From Sulfurimonas sp. (lineage in GTDB: Bacteria; Campylobacterota; Campylobacteria; Campylobacterales; Sulfurimonadaceae), in NCBI GenBank assembly GCA_002899765.1, contig PPDH01000003.1:1-64000 (forward strand): DNA of 64,000 nt, read 5' to 3'. The notes under the pieces are model-generated. The model made no database searches. It was not told the DNA's origin and was given only the letters and a program-made list of their open reading frames with translations. Every line of letters starts with the position of its first letter. Position 1 is the stretch's first letter. Below are positions 11,328 to 20,174 of the stretch, one piece after another. The position numbers were made by a program, and so were the translations under genes.

Positions 11328-11792
11328 TTAACAATATCCGTCGACTGCGATATCTTCATTCCAAAGATTGGGTTTTTCTTTGATAAATCTATCCATCAGT
11401 TCTGTACATTTAGCATCATCAAGCAGATGCACCTCTACACCGCTGCTTCGTAAAAACTCTATATTACCGTCAAAATTTTTATTTTCTCCTATTACTACAC
11501 GCTTGATACTAAACTGTACGATAGTTCCTGAACACATCATGCAATGGCTAAGCGTAGTATAAAGTGTCACGCCTTTATAGTTTGCTCTTCTTCCTGCATT
11601 ATAGATACAGTCCATCTCACCATGTGCGATTGGATTGCCGTCTTGAACTCTTTTGTTATGTCCTTTTGCAAGCAGCTCCCCGCTACAACTCATCACCGAA
11701 CCTACAGGCACGCCGCCCTCTTCATATCCCTGCTTCGCTTCTTCGTACGCTAACGTCATGAACTTTAAGTCTTCTTGTGTAATTGCACTCAT
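11328..11792 (-). CDS. Nucleoside/cytosine deaminase (CDA superfamily)
   Basis: HGEMDCIYNAGR and TTLSHCMMCSGTIVQF deaminase motifs. Confidence 0.82.
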   Translation of the reverse strand: MSAITQEDLKFMTLAYEEAKQGYEEGGVPVGSVMSCSGELLAKGHNKRVQDGNPIAHGEMDCIYNAGRRANYKGVTLYTTLSHCMMCSGTIVQFSIKRVVIGENKNFDGNIEFLRSSGVEVHLLDDAKCTELMDRFIKEKPNLWNEDIAVDGYC

Positions 11793-11985
11793 AAAATCTC
11801 CTCTTATACCATTTAATAAGAAAAGATTATAACTAAATTACTTCTTAACACATATCACTCTTTTTTCTAATTAAAGATTTGTCACATGTCAAGGAGTGAA
11901 ACAATAATCACACGTCACTGCGAGGAGTGACAGAGAAACTTTGTTCGCAATGTCGCATAAGGTGATAGCTTACACCCTTTTTAGA

Positions 11986-12270
11986 TTACGCAATAGCTTT
12001 TAGATGTACTCCTAAGCTATGAAGTACTTTCATCACTGTTTCAAATCTAGGCTTTGAACCTGCTTGAAATGTTTTATATAGGCTTTCTCTTCCTAACCCT
12101 GTATCAGCTGCTATTTGGCTCATACCTTTAGCTTTTGCTATATTTCCTATAGCTTCAAGTAGTTCATTCATATCACCATCTTCTAATACTTGTGATAAGT
12201 ATTCAGCTATCACCTCTTTGTTATCAAGATATTGTGATATATCAAATGTTGTTAGTTTACTCATTGTCAA
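11986..12270 (-). CDS. Antitoxin of type II TA module (HigA-like, addiction-module antidote)
   Basis: 94-aa HTH protein with GRESLYKTFQAGSKPRFETVMKVLHSLGVHLKA; overlaps toxin CDS. Confidence 0.82.
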   Translation of the reverse strand: MTMSKLTTFDISQYLDNKEVIAEYLSQVLEDGDMNELLEAIGNIAKAKGMSQIAADTGLGRESLYKTFQAGSKPRFETVMKVLHSLGVHLKAIA

Positions 12271-12556
12271 ACTCCTTTAGTAGCTCTTTTGCTTTTTCTA
12301 TATCTTTTGATTGGGTTGATTTATCCCCACCGACTAATAAAACAATAATCTCATCACCATTTTGTGTATAATAGACTCTATATCCCGGACCTGTTGTAAA
12401 TCTAAGCTCACTTATTCCATCACCAAGTGGCTTATAATCTCCAAAGTTTCCTTTTTTCATACGGTCAATTCTTCGTATTATAGAAACCTTACCTTGTATG
12501 TCTTTTAGCTTGTGTAACCACTTAGAAAATAGTTCTGTTTGTTTTATTAAATACAT
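12257..12556 (-). CDS. Toxin of type II TA module (RelE/HigB-like)
   Basis: MYLIKQTELFSKWLHKLKD...LRFTTGPGYRVYYTQNGDEIIVLLVGGDKSTQSKDIEKAKEL; start set at the internal Met of the 12592 ORF. Confidence 0.82.
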   Translation of the reverse strand: MYLIKQTELFSKWLHKLKDIQGKVSIIRRIDRMKKGNFGDYKPLGDGISELRFTTGPGYRVYYTQNGDEIIVLLVGGDKSTQSKDIEKAKELLKEFDNE

Positions 12557-12662
12557 AGGTTTATTGTATCTTATTAGATACTTTGCTGTCAAGAGACATA
12601 AGATAGAGAAATAGATAATATTTGCAAGAATTTAACGCTATGTTGATGAAAGAAAAAATTTC

Positions 12663-12830
12663 TCACATGTCAAGAAGTGAAACGATAATCACCCGTCACT
12701 GCAAGGAGTGAAACGACGCGGCAGTCTTAGATTGCCGCGGCAATCTAAAGTGACAAGAGAGATTGCTTCGTCGCAGGCTCCTCGCAATGACAGAGAAGCT
12801 TTGCTCATTGACGAGGTTGAAACCTCGCTT
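12663..12830. repeat. REP-like palindromic repeat cluster beside RAYT
   Basis: ...gtcactgcaaggagtgaaacgacgcggcagtcttagattgccgcggcaatct...gctcctcgcaatgac. Confidence 0.75.
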
Positions 12831-12836
12831 CCTAAA

Positions 12837-13580
12837 TCAAGATGTTATTTTTGAAACTGCAGTATGGCTTATGTTTAAAAAATCAGCTATCTCACTTTTT
12901 GTATATCCGTACTCATAGGCTTTTTTGATACCGTCATTTCTGTTGATATCCCTGTCAAACTCAAAAAAAGTCTCTAGTCTTTTACTCAGTACCTTTAGCT
13001 TACCGTCCTTTGTTATAAGCTTGGGTGATTTGTAAACTATATCTATAGCATCAGTATCCATATCGCTACTTATATAGTCTGCATATTCATCATAAGTCAT
13101 ATCAAAAATCATTGAATTTTCCAAAAGAGAAAAATAATCATGTTTATATTTCCATTGAAAAAAGGACTGGTATTTGTAGAGCGCTACATCTTTTACCATA
13201 GCTGCTTTTACGGGATTGCGCTCTATGTACTTTGCAACTATCCAGAAGTGTGCATCGTCAAACAGAGGGTAAGACTTGTATCTGCCTTGCCATAAATGAC
13301 CGCTTCTAGTGTACTTTTTGTTAAAATACTTGGAATATTTATCGTTAATAAACTGAATCGCTTTTGAAAGGTTGGTCTGTTTTGTTTCTACAAGTAGATG
13401 ATAGTGATTTGTCATAAGACAAAATACATGTATAATTATTTCGTACTCTTTTGTAAGCTTGAACAGTAAATCTAAAAAGAACTTATAATCCTCAGGTTCT
13501 AAGTAGATATCTCGTCTCTCTACCCCACGATTGATAATATGATAGTGTCCGGGTTCTTGGTAGCGTTCTTTTCTTGGCAT
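12837..13580 (-). mobile_element. REP-associated tyrosine transposase (RAYT, Y1/HUH, Transposase_17), apparently intact
   Basis: MPRKERYQEPGHYHIINRGVERRDIYL...CLMTNHYHLLVETKQTNLSKAIQFINDKYSKYFNKKYTRSGHLWQGRYKS; H-x-H (HYH) motif present; start placed at MPRKE (13580). Confidence 0.88.
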
Positions 13581-13730
13581 GTAGTATTGTAATAAACAAT
13601 ATCTTAATATTAAATTAATAAAAGTTTCAAAAGAGTGCCTGACACCCTTTTTTGATTTTAGAGTGATGGGTAGAGAGAGTGATTTGAGGGTGAAATGGAT
13701 GGTTTGGTCGGCTGGAATAGAGAGTAGAAA

Positions 13731-13769
13731 TAAAAAAGCCCCACTTACTCCGAAGAGTTTGTGAGGCTT
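13731..13769 (-). terminator. Rho-independent terminator after the 1304-aa gene
   Basis: On the - strand AAGCCTCACAAACTC-TTCG-GAGTAAGTGGGGCTTTTTTA: UUCG-loop hairpin plus T run. Confidence 0.82.
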
Positions 13770-13823
13770 GAAAGCTTTTGGGCTTTTATGCATTACCACG
13801 CAGAGCGTGGGAACGAGAAATAA

Positions 13824-16800
13824 CTAGATTAAAGAAGTTGCAAATTCTGCAGCATTAAGTAAATCACCTTGAATAACACCAACTAATTCAAGTTCAGCAG
13901 CAAGGATAGTGTCAGCACCACCTGCAGCTACATTAGAAACATACCAAAGTGTTGTATCTTCATCATCAAAAACACTAACAAGTACTTTTGAACCATCTGC
14001 AAGTGCAGTGTCTAAACCAGCAGTTACACCAGCTGCACCAGAACCATCATCCATTGCAACAATTGCAGCTGCTTTTAACTCAGCAAGAGTTTTAGTGCCA
14101 GCAATAAATTCATTAACAATACCAGCTGTCATAGCACCAGTCATGTGAGCATACACTACACCAGTAGCAATAGAAGCAAGGTCAGCCATATCAGCACCTT
14201 CATTAGTATTTACAGTAGTAGCTGTTCCATCATCACTAGATACAGCGCCGTTGAAATCAATAAGATCAGATGCTGCCGTGAAACCAGTTAAATTAAAATA
14301 ACCAGCAGAAGTAATTGCACTTGTTGCGATTGTATTTATATCAGCATTACCTGTCCATGTAACAGTAGTTACAGCGGCAGTTGCAGCAGTGATAATATCA
14401 GCTCCTGCAGCAGAGTTAATTGTTAATGCAGCCGTATAAGCACTAGCGTCAATATCATCAACACCAGCTAAACCAGTAACTGTTGTGATACCAGCTTCAA
14501 CGGCTTGAGCACCAAGCGTAATATCAGAAGCAGCACCAGCCATTTGTAATGTTTCAATACCAGTAACATTTGTAAAGCTATTATCAACTAGTGATGTCGA
14601 CTCAATCACTAAAGTATCAACAGTACCAGTAGCAGAAGCACCACCAGTTACAGTATCTGCAGCAGTTAAAGTATTAGCAACTTCAAATGTAATTGTATCA
14701 GCTTTAGCACCACCAGTGATAGTCTGAGTAGTACCTGCAGCAGCAGCACCAGCTACATTGATTGTACCAGTTGTATAGTTACTTAAACCAGAGATATTGA
14801 TTGCCATTGTAGTAGCAGTTGTTGACGCATCAGCATCTATCGTAATACTATTGGTACCAGTTTTTAAATCACCTGTAACAGTAATAGAATTTGAAGCAGC
14901 ACCATCTTCTATAGTAATAGCATCATTATAACCAGCAGCACCAGTTAAAGCAACAGCTAAAGCAGTTGAAGTCGTTGATGCAATGATTTTTTCAGTATTG
15001 TTATCTAATGAATATGTTTTCAGTGTAGCGCCAGTATGAGCTGTAATATCACCAAGAACAGGAGAAGTTGTACTAGCTACAGTTCCAGACAAATCAACAC
15101 TTACAGTTTTACCAGCAACAGTACCAATTGAAATGTCACCAACAGTTTGTTGCATATCAATAGTAACATCACCAGTAATACCTGCAGAGATAGCACCAGT
15201 TTGAGTATAGTCACCTGTACCAGTGTTTGTAAGTGTTAAAGCACCAGTTGAAGTAACATTAGCAATTGTAACTGCACCAGTTGTATTAGATGTATCAATT
15301 GCAACTGCCGCAGCATCTACATCACCTACATCAAATGTACCAGTTGAACTATTTGTCAATGTTACAGTACCTGTAGCATCAATAGTTGAAAGATTAACAA
15401 CACCTGCAGTACCTGCAGTTGTAACAGTAACATTAGCACCTTCAGTAACACCACCGATTGCACCAATTACTAAAGCATTAGTTGCAGCAGTTGCAGCAGC
15501 AATACCAGAACCATCTATAGTAATATCGTATCCAGCTCCTGTATTAACAGTACCAGCATCAAAACCACCCTTAAGACCAGTTGCAGTTATAGATAAGTTA
15601 TATGCATTGTCTCCACCAAGAGTACCAAAGTCAGCTGAAGATGCAGTAGTACCAGCAGTAGTATTAGTTACACCTGAACCAGCAACAGTTAAACTAGAGA
15701 GAGCTGATAATGCTTCACCATTAAAGTCAAGTACACCATCATTAGCAGTAAGATCCGCAACTTGAACACCTGTTAAAGTAGAACCTGAAGCATCAAAAGC
15801 TTTTCCAGATGTAACTGTTAAAGTTTCAATAAGTGCACCATCGATATCTAAAGTAGCAGCATTAGCACCATTTGTAATAGTAGCAGATTTAGCTTTTGCA
15901 GCAATAATATTAGCACCTGTAATTTTACCAGTAGCATTTACTTCAATAGATGTAGCTTCAGCTACTGTTACATCACTACCAAATACAGTTAGTTCAGCAG
16001 GAGTAGCAGCTGCATCTTTACCACTTGCAACATTAACCACTAAAGAAGTAGCAGCTGCAGCAGTAATATCAGAAGTAGTTTGATCAATATATGCACCAAC
16101 ATTAACTGTTAAAGCAGCTGAACCAGAGAATGATAAGTCACCATCCGGAGTTTGAGCAGTCTTAGCAGTAACAGATGCAGCATCTGCAGTATAGTTAAGA
16201 ACAGTAGAACCAGTGTGATTAGATGAAATAGTACTAGCAGTATCAGTATCACCAAGAGAGTTTACAGTTAAATCAATAGCTCCCATATTTACTAAAGATA
16301 CATTTTGAGTAACTGTTGATTTAGTTGAAATAGTAGTAAGATCAGATGTATTAGTCCCTGACATTGTTAATGCAGCAGTACAAACAGTACCAAGAGCTAC
16401 AGTTTCAAAACCACTCATTGCATATTGAACAACACCACCATTAGAGTTAAGAGTTAAAGTATCTGTACCTGCTCCACCAATAAGCTCTGTAGTAGCTGAA
16501 CCATCTACTTCATCAAAAGTAACAGCATCATTACCTGAACCAGTTGAAATACTAGTTAAAGTAGCGGCAGTATTTGTAGTATCAACAGTAATATTACCAG
16601 TTGAAGCAGAACCGTCAAAACTCGTTGTTGTTGTTGCAACTGAAGTTACATTCACATTACCAGCACCAGCAACAGTTAATGCTTTCATATCCGTACCAGC
16701 TAATGCAATAACATTGTCACCAGTAGCATTAATATTCACAGTTTCAATGTCAGTTAAAGTTGCTGTTACAACTTTTTGCTCAACAGCTGTAGTTGTAGTG

Positions 16801-17738
16801 TCTTCAACTGTACCAAGACCAGAAATTGTAAAAGTAATTGCATCAGTAGCACCAGTTAATTCAGCAGCACCTGTAGCAAATGCAGTTGAGAAAGAACCTG
16901 TATTAGTATAGTTAGATAAAGCAACTTCTGGAGTTGACGCTAAATCTGTAAGATTTACTAAGCCAGTAGTAGCATCAATATTATACTTTGTGACACCCGT
17001 AATACCTGTAGTATCAAAAGTTCTTGCAACAGTACCTGCATTTGTTAAGTTGATATTTTCAACATTAGAAACAGCACCAGTACCAGTCATACCTGTATGC
17101 CCTGAATTCAATGTTATATTAAAAGTATCTGTACCTTCACCACCGTCAACAATGTCTGTAGTATCAAAAGTCTTAGCAGAAGTTAATGTAGATACTACAC
17201 CATTGATAGTATCATTATTAGCTGTACCAGTAATTGTCTCAGTACCCGTAGTCAACGTGAAAGTTTGTGGTACATAAGTATCCGCAGTTGCTTGAACTGT
17301 AGTAACAGTTGCAGCATCATCTGTAACTGCCGATAAGCTGAAATCTGTAAGGTTTAATCCAAGTGTGTCAGCTACATAAAGACCCACTGTTGCTTTGTTT
17401 GCAATAATTGTCGCGTCCGTGCCTATTGCACCATTTTTCATCGCTTCAATCATTACTGAACGTGAAGTACCAGCCGTAAGGTCAGCTACCCAGTAAGCTA
17501 AACCATCTGCATCAGGAGCACGGTTGAATAAGTTTGTATAGATAGATGTTACGAACGCCGTATCTGTAGTACCTGTAGGGTACAAAGTTTGAGTCTCTGG
17601 TTGGTCAAAAAAACTTTGAGCAATCTCTTCGATTGTTAGACCTGAATCATTTACCCAATAGTCTAATCCAGCCGCGTCCGGCGCTCTGTTAAATGTTGCA
17701 ACGTATAGTTCTGCAACTTGTTGTCTTGTTACTGCCAT
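13824..17738 (-). CDS. DUF4214 + S-layer-like / type I secreted repeat protein (1304 aa)
   Basis: Two DUF4214 repeats (VATFNRAPDAAGLDYWV, YTNLFNRAPDADGLAYWV), then a long Thr/Ala/Asp-rich beta-repeat region (TFTLTTGTETITGTANNDTINGV), very few basic residues, no Cys-rich domain; acidic C-terminus. Confidence 0.82.
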   Translation of the reverse strand: MAVTRQQVAELYVATFNRAPDAAGLDYWVNDSGLTIEEIAQSFFDQPETQTLYPTGTTDTAFVTSIYTNLFNRAPDADGLAYWVADLTAGTSRSVMIEAMKNGAIGTDATIIANKATVGLYVADTLGLNLTDFSLSAVTDDAATVTTVQATADTYVPQTFTLTTGTETITGTANNDTINGVVSTLTSAKTFDTTDIVDGGEGTDTFNITLNSGHTGMTGTGAVSNVENINLTNAGTVARTFDTTGITGVTKYNIDATTGLVNLTDLASTPEVALSNYTNTGSFSTAFATGAAELTGATDAITFTISGLGTVEDTTTTAVEQKVVTATLTDIETVNINATGDNVIALAGTDMKALTVAGAGNVNVTSVATTTTSFDGSASTGNITVDTTNTAATLTSISTGSGNDAVTFDEVDGSATTELIGGAGTDTLTLNSNGGVVQYAMSGFETVALGTVCTAALTMSGTNTSDLTTISTKSTVTQNVSLVNMGAIDLTVNSLGDTDTASTISSNHTGSTVLNYTADAASVTAKTAQTPDGDLSFSGSAALTVNVGAYIDQTTSDITAAAATSLVVNVASGKDAAATPAELTVFGSDVTVAEATSIEVNATGKITGANIIAAKAKSATITNGANAATLDIDGALIETLTVTSGKAFDASGSTLTGVQVADLTANDGVLDFNGEALSALSSLTVAGSGVTNTTAGTTASSADFGTLGGDNAYNLSITATGLKGGFDAGTVNTGAGYDITIDGSGIAAATAATNALVIGAIGGVTEGANVTVTTAGTAGVVNLSTIDATGTVTLTNSSTGTFDVGDVDAAAVAIDTSNTTGAVTIANVTSTGALTLTNTGTGDYTQTGAISAGITGDVTIDMQQTVGDISIGTVAGKTVSVDLSGTVASTTSPVLGDITAHTGATLKTYSLDNNTEKIIASTTSTALAVALTGAAGYNDAITIEDGAASNSITVTGDLKTGTNSITIDADASTTATTMAINISGLSNYTTGTINVAGAAAAGTTQTITGGAKADTITFEVANTLTAADTVTGGASATGTVDTLVIESTSLVDNSFTNVTGIETLQMAGAASDITLGAQAVEAGITTVTGLAGVDDIDASAYTAALTINSAAGADIITAATAAVTTVTWTGNADINTIATSAITSAGYFNLTGFTAASDLIDFNGAVSSDDGTATTVNTNEGADMADLASIATGVVYAHMTGAMTAGIVNEFIAGTKTLAELKAAAIVAMDDGSGAAGVTAGLDTALADGSKVLVSVFDDEDTTLWYVSNVAAGGADTILAAELELVGVIQGDLLNAAEFATSLI

Positions 17739-17870
17739 ATTTTCTCTCCTTATATAAGTCTGACCCAGGATCTAGCTTAACAGCCAGATGTCATCGTGAA
17801 TTTAAATTTAACATCTCAGCCTTCATGTTTAGACTAGATGTAGCATGCATTCCTAGGTGAAACGAGGGAA

Positions 17871-17876
17871 ATTATA
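17871..17876 (-). promoter_or_regulatory. Putative sigma70 -10 element (TATAAT) for the 1304-aa gene
   Basis: - strand GACTGATATAATTTCCC, ~135 nt upstream of the ATG; RBS AAGGAGAG just before the ATG. Confidence 0.45.
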
Positions 17877-17959
17877 TCAGTCGCAAACTTAAAGGAAGTA
17901 TAAATTTTAGTGATTAGCGGGTATGTGAGGGGGTGTTAGGGTGTTATGGTCTCTTTTTA

Positions 17960-18395
17960 TGCAGTGTTGGATTGCCGCGCTTCGCTCGCAATGACGGAGA
18001 AGCTTCGCTCGCAATGACGGAGAGGGTTTGCTTTAGAATAGATTGCCGCGCTTTTAGATTGCCGCGTCGGCTTCGCCTCCTCGCAATGACGGAGGGGGTG
18101 AGATTGCCGCGTCGGCTTTGCCTCCTCGCAATGACAGGAAAGCTTTGCTCGCAATGACGAAAGGCAGTCACTGCGAGGAACGGAGTGACGTGGCAGTCTG
18201 GAGTGGCGAGAGAGATTGCCGCGCTTCGCTCGCAATGACGGGGTGGCTTTGCTTGCAATGACGAAAGGTAGTCACTGCGAGGAACGGAGTGACGTGGCAG
18301 TCTGGAGTGGCGAGAGAGAGATTGCCGCGCTTCGCTCGCAATGACGGGAAAGCTTTGCTCGCAATGACGGGGTGGCTTCACTCGCAATGACGTGA
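17960..18395. repeat. Dense REP-like repeat array (about 430 bp)
   Basis: Many copies of agattgccgcgcttcgctcgcaatgacgg, attgccgcgtcggcttcgcctcctcgcaatgacgg and gtcactgcgaggaacggagtgacgtggcagtctggagtggcgagagagattgccgcg. Confidence 0.92.
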
Positions 18396-18405
18396 CGGGG
18401 TGGGA

Positions 18406-18816
18406 TTAATTAAAATTTTTTTTTATATTTATGTCTAATATAGTGCAAACTTGATTGAAGATATTTTTAGCAAATATATAAAATTCATTTGCGTCTTTAA
18501 GTGTTGGTTTTCCATGGGGGAGAAGTCCCATTTCCGTTGGGTAACGAGATTCGATATAGAGTTCATCAAGAATGCTTAGAGTATCATCATTTACTTCAGT
18601 TAGAGTTGTCGGAAGCATTCTATGTAGTTTCAATAACTTATGGATTTTTGGCGTGTCTATCTCTTTTTCTTCTAAAATAGCTTTGAAACTTTTTTCTATA
18701 CATTGTTGAGCATGAAAGGCGGCAATATTGGTTAAATGTTGATTGTTTATGATTTCTTCTATAGTTAAGAGGTCATCATATGCCGCTTTTAGCCACTCTT
18801 TTGTAAAAGCTCTCAT
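18406..18816 (-). CDS. HEPN-domain protein (MNT-HEPN TA pair)
   Basis: KEWLKAAYDDLLTIEEII...AAFHAQQCIEKSFKAILEEKEIDTPKIHKLLKL; 4-nt overlap with the upstream MNT CDS. Confidence 0.82.
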   Translation of the reverse strand: MRAFTKEWLKAAYDDLLTIEEIINNQHLTNIAAFHAQQCIEKSFKAILEEKEIDTPKIHKLLKLHRMLPTTLTEVNDDTLSILDELYIESRYPTEMGLLPHGKPTLKDANEFYIFAKNIFNQVCTILDINIKKNFN

Positions 18817-19145
18817 AACAAAGAGATGCCGTCTTTGAGTATTTTTCTGCTAAACATGCTATCCATCTCTATAAATTTAGAGTGCATTGCTTTTGTATGT
18901 GTAATCAAATCCGTGGGAATATCAATCATCAAATCTTTTAATGCTCTTGCAATTTTTAAATGTAGTTGGCTTTTTTCTTTAAAACTTTGAGGTATAAACT
19001 CGTCTTTTGTAACTACATATAAGTCGATATCGCTGTTTTGGGTAGGAGTGCCGTAAGCATAAGAGCCGAACAATATAATTTTTTCAGGGTCAAGAGGTTT
19101 TAAGCGTTCTACTATTTGATGCTTTAAGTCTTCTATATTTATCAT
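18813..19145 (-). CDS. MNT-type nucleotidyltransferase (MNT-HEPN TA pair)
   Basis: MINIEDLKHQIVERLKPLDPEKIILFGSYAYGTPTQNSDIDLYVV: GSxxxGxxxxxSDxDL motif; start reset from 19262 because the upstream part is REP-derived. Confidence 0.85.
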   Translation of the reverse strand: MINIEDLKHQIVERLKPLDPEKIILFGSYAYGTPTQNSDIDLYVVTKDEFIPQSFKEKSQLHLKIARALKDLMIDIPTDLITHTKAMHSKFIEMDSMFSRKILKDGISLL

Positions 19146-19194
19146 CTTGTACTCCTTTTGTTCGTTTGAAATTATACTATAGTTTTTGGATTTT

Positions 19195-19345
19195 AGATTG
19201 CCGCGCTTGTCATTGCGAGGCTTTGGCCGTGGCAATCTCAATGACGGGAGAGGGCTTGTCATTGCGAGGCTTTAGCCGTGGCAATCTCAATGACGGGAGA
19301 GGGCTTGTCATTGCGAGCGAAGCGCTGCAATCTCAATGACGAGGT
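19195..19345. repeat. REP-like repeat cluster
   Basis: Tandem gtcattgcgaggctttagccgtggcaatctcaatgacgggagagggctt units. Confidence 0.9.
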
Positions 19346-19358
19346 GGTTCGCAAGGAC

Positions 19359-19646
19359 TTAAGATATGTCTCTAAGTGTCCATTTGAATATATCTAAAAG
19401 TACTATAGTGTTGTTTTGCAAATCTATAAGATAAGGAATGGTGTAGCCTTTAAAGATGAAATCCCTTATATCTGCATCTTCATAGTAGTTTGATTTGCGA
19501 TATTTGTATGGCATATTAGGGATATTGTTTAGTTTATGAAAAAGATTTTTATTAAAACTACTCGCTTTTGCTTTAGTGTCTTTAGCAATAAACTTTAAAA
19601 TATTTTTTAGATTTTTTGTAAAAATGTCGTCTTTTGTTATCTGCAT
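19359..19646 (-). CDS. RelE/ParE-family toxin-like protein
   Basis: 95 aa; KASSFNKNLFHKLNNIPNMPYKYRKSNYYEDADIRDFIFKGYTIPYLIDLQNNTIVLLDIFKW; paired with an upstream small CDS. Confidence 0.7.
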   Translation of the reverse strand: MQITKDDIFTKNLKNILKFIAKDTKAKASSFNKNLFHKLNNIPNMPYKYRKSNYYEDADIRDFIFKGYTIPYLIDLQNNTIVLLDIFKWTLRDIS

Positions 19647-19651
19647 CTGTT

Positions 19652-19903
19652 TTATAGATTTTGAATATAGTTGTGCATTTCATCCATGTAATCTTTATCG
19701 AGCGGAGTATAAGTTCCGTTGCCGTCTCTGTATCTCTGCACGGCATCGGCTACTCTTTTTTTGGCTTCCTGTGTGGATATAGCAGGGTAGCCATCATCTG
19801 CTAAAGTCGCTATAAACTCTTGGAGCTTATGGTTTATATCTATACCTTTTGAGACTATACTTTCATACATGTCATCTTGGATTTGAAGTTTTAGGGTGTG
19901 CAT
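19652..19903 (-). CDS. Antitoxin-like partner of 19359-19646
   Basis: 83 aa; MHTLKLQIQDDMYESIVSKGIDINHKLQEFI...EAKKRVADAVQRYRDGNGTYTPLD; immediately upstream of the toxin. Confidence 0.65.
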   Translation of the reverse strand: MHTLKLQIQDDMYESIVSKGIDINHKLQEFIATLADDGYPAISTQEAKKRVADAVQRYRDGNGTYTPLDKDYMDEMHNYIQNL

Positions 19904-19950
19904 GGTTACTCCTTTGCTTGTTTGTAATTATACTATAGTTTTGTGGACTT

Positions 19951-20132
19951 TAGATTGCCGCGTCGGCTTTGCCTCCTCGCAATGACGGAGGGGGTGAGAT
20001 TGCCGCGCTTCGCTCGCAATGACGGGAAAGCTTCGCTCGCAATGACGGAGGGCGGTCATTGCGAGGCTTTAGCCGCGGCAATCTCAATGACGGACGGGGA
20101 GATTGCCGCGTCTTCCACTCCTCGCAATGACT
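19951..20132. repeat. REP-like repeat cluster upstream of the DUF4214-M10 protease gene
   Basis: agattgccgcgtcggctttgcctcctcgcaatgacgg, attgccgcgcttcgctcgcaatgacggg, gtcattgcgaggctttagccgcggcaatctc. Confidence 0.9.
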
Positions 20133-20174
20133 ATATGTGTTATAATAATGTAAAAAACATTTTAGGAGTGTAGC

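Noticed and set aside
15223-15765. 180-aa + strand ORF (and 16714-16911, 16990-17277, 13909-14148)
   Set aside because: Antisense shadows of the repetitive, low-complexity 1304-aa gene; Val/Ala/Pro-rich by composition.
17944-18387. 147-aa ORF and overlapping ORFs in the repeat array (also 17933-18157 +, 17957-18235 -)
   Set aside because: Translation is entirely REP-derived (HCERSAAIS, RRGNL, LLAMTE); no RBS or family; not called as genes.
17960-18395. CRISPR array
   Set aside because: Repeat spacing is irregular, units are palindromic and variable, there are no unique spacers of constant length and no cas genes are nearby.
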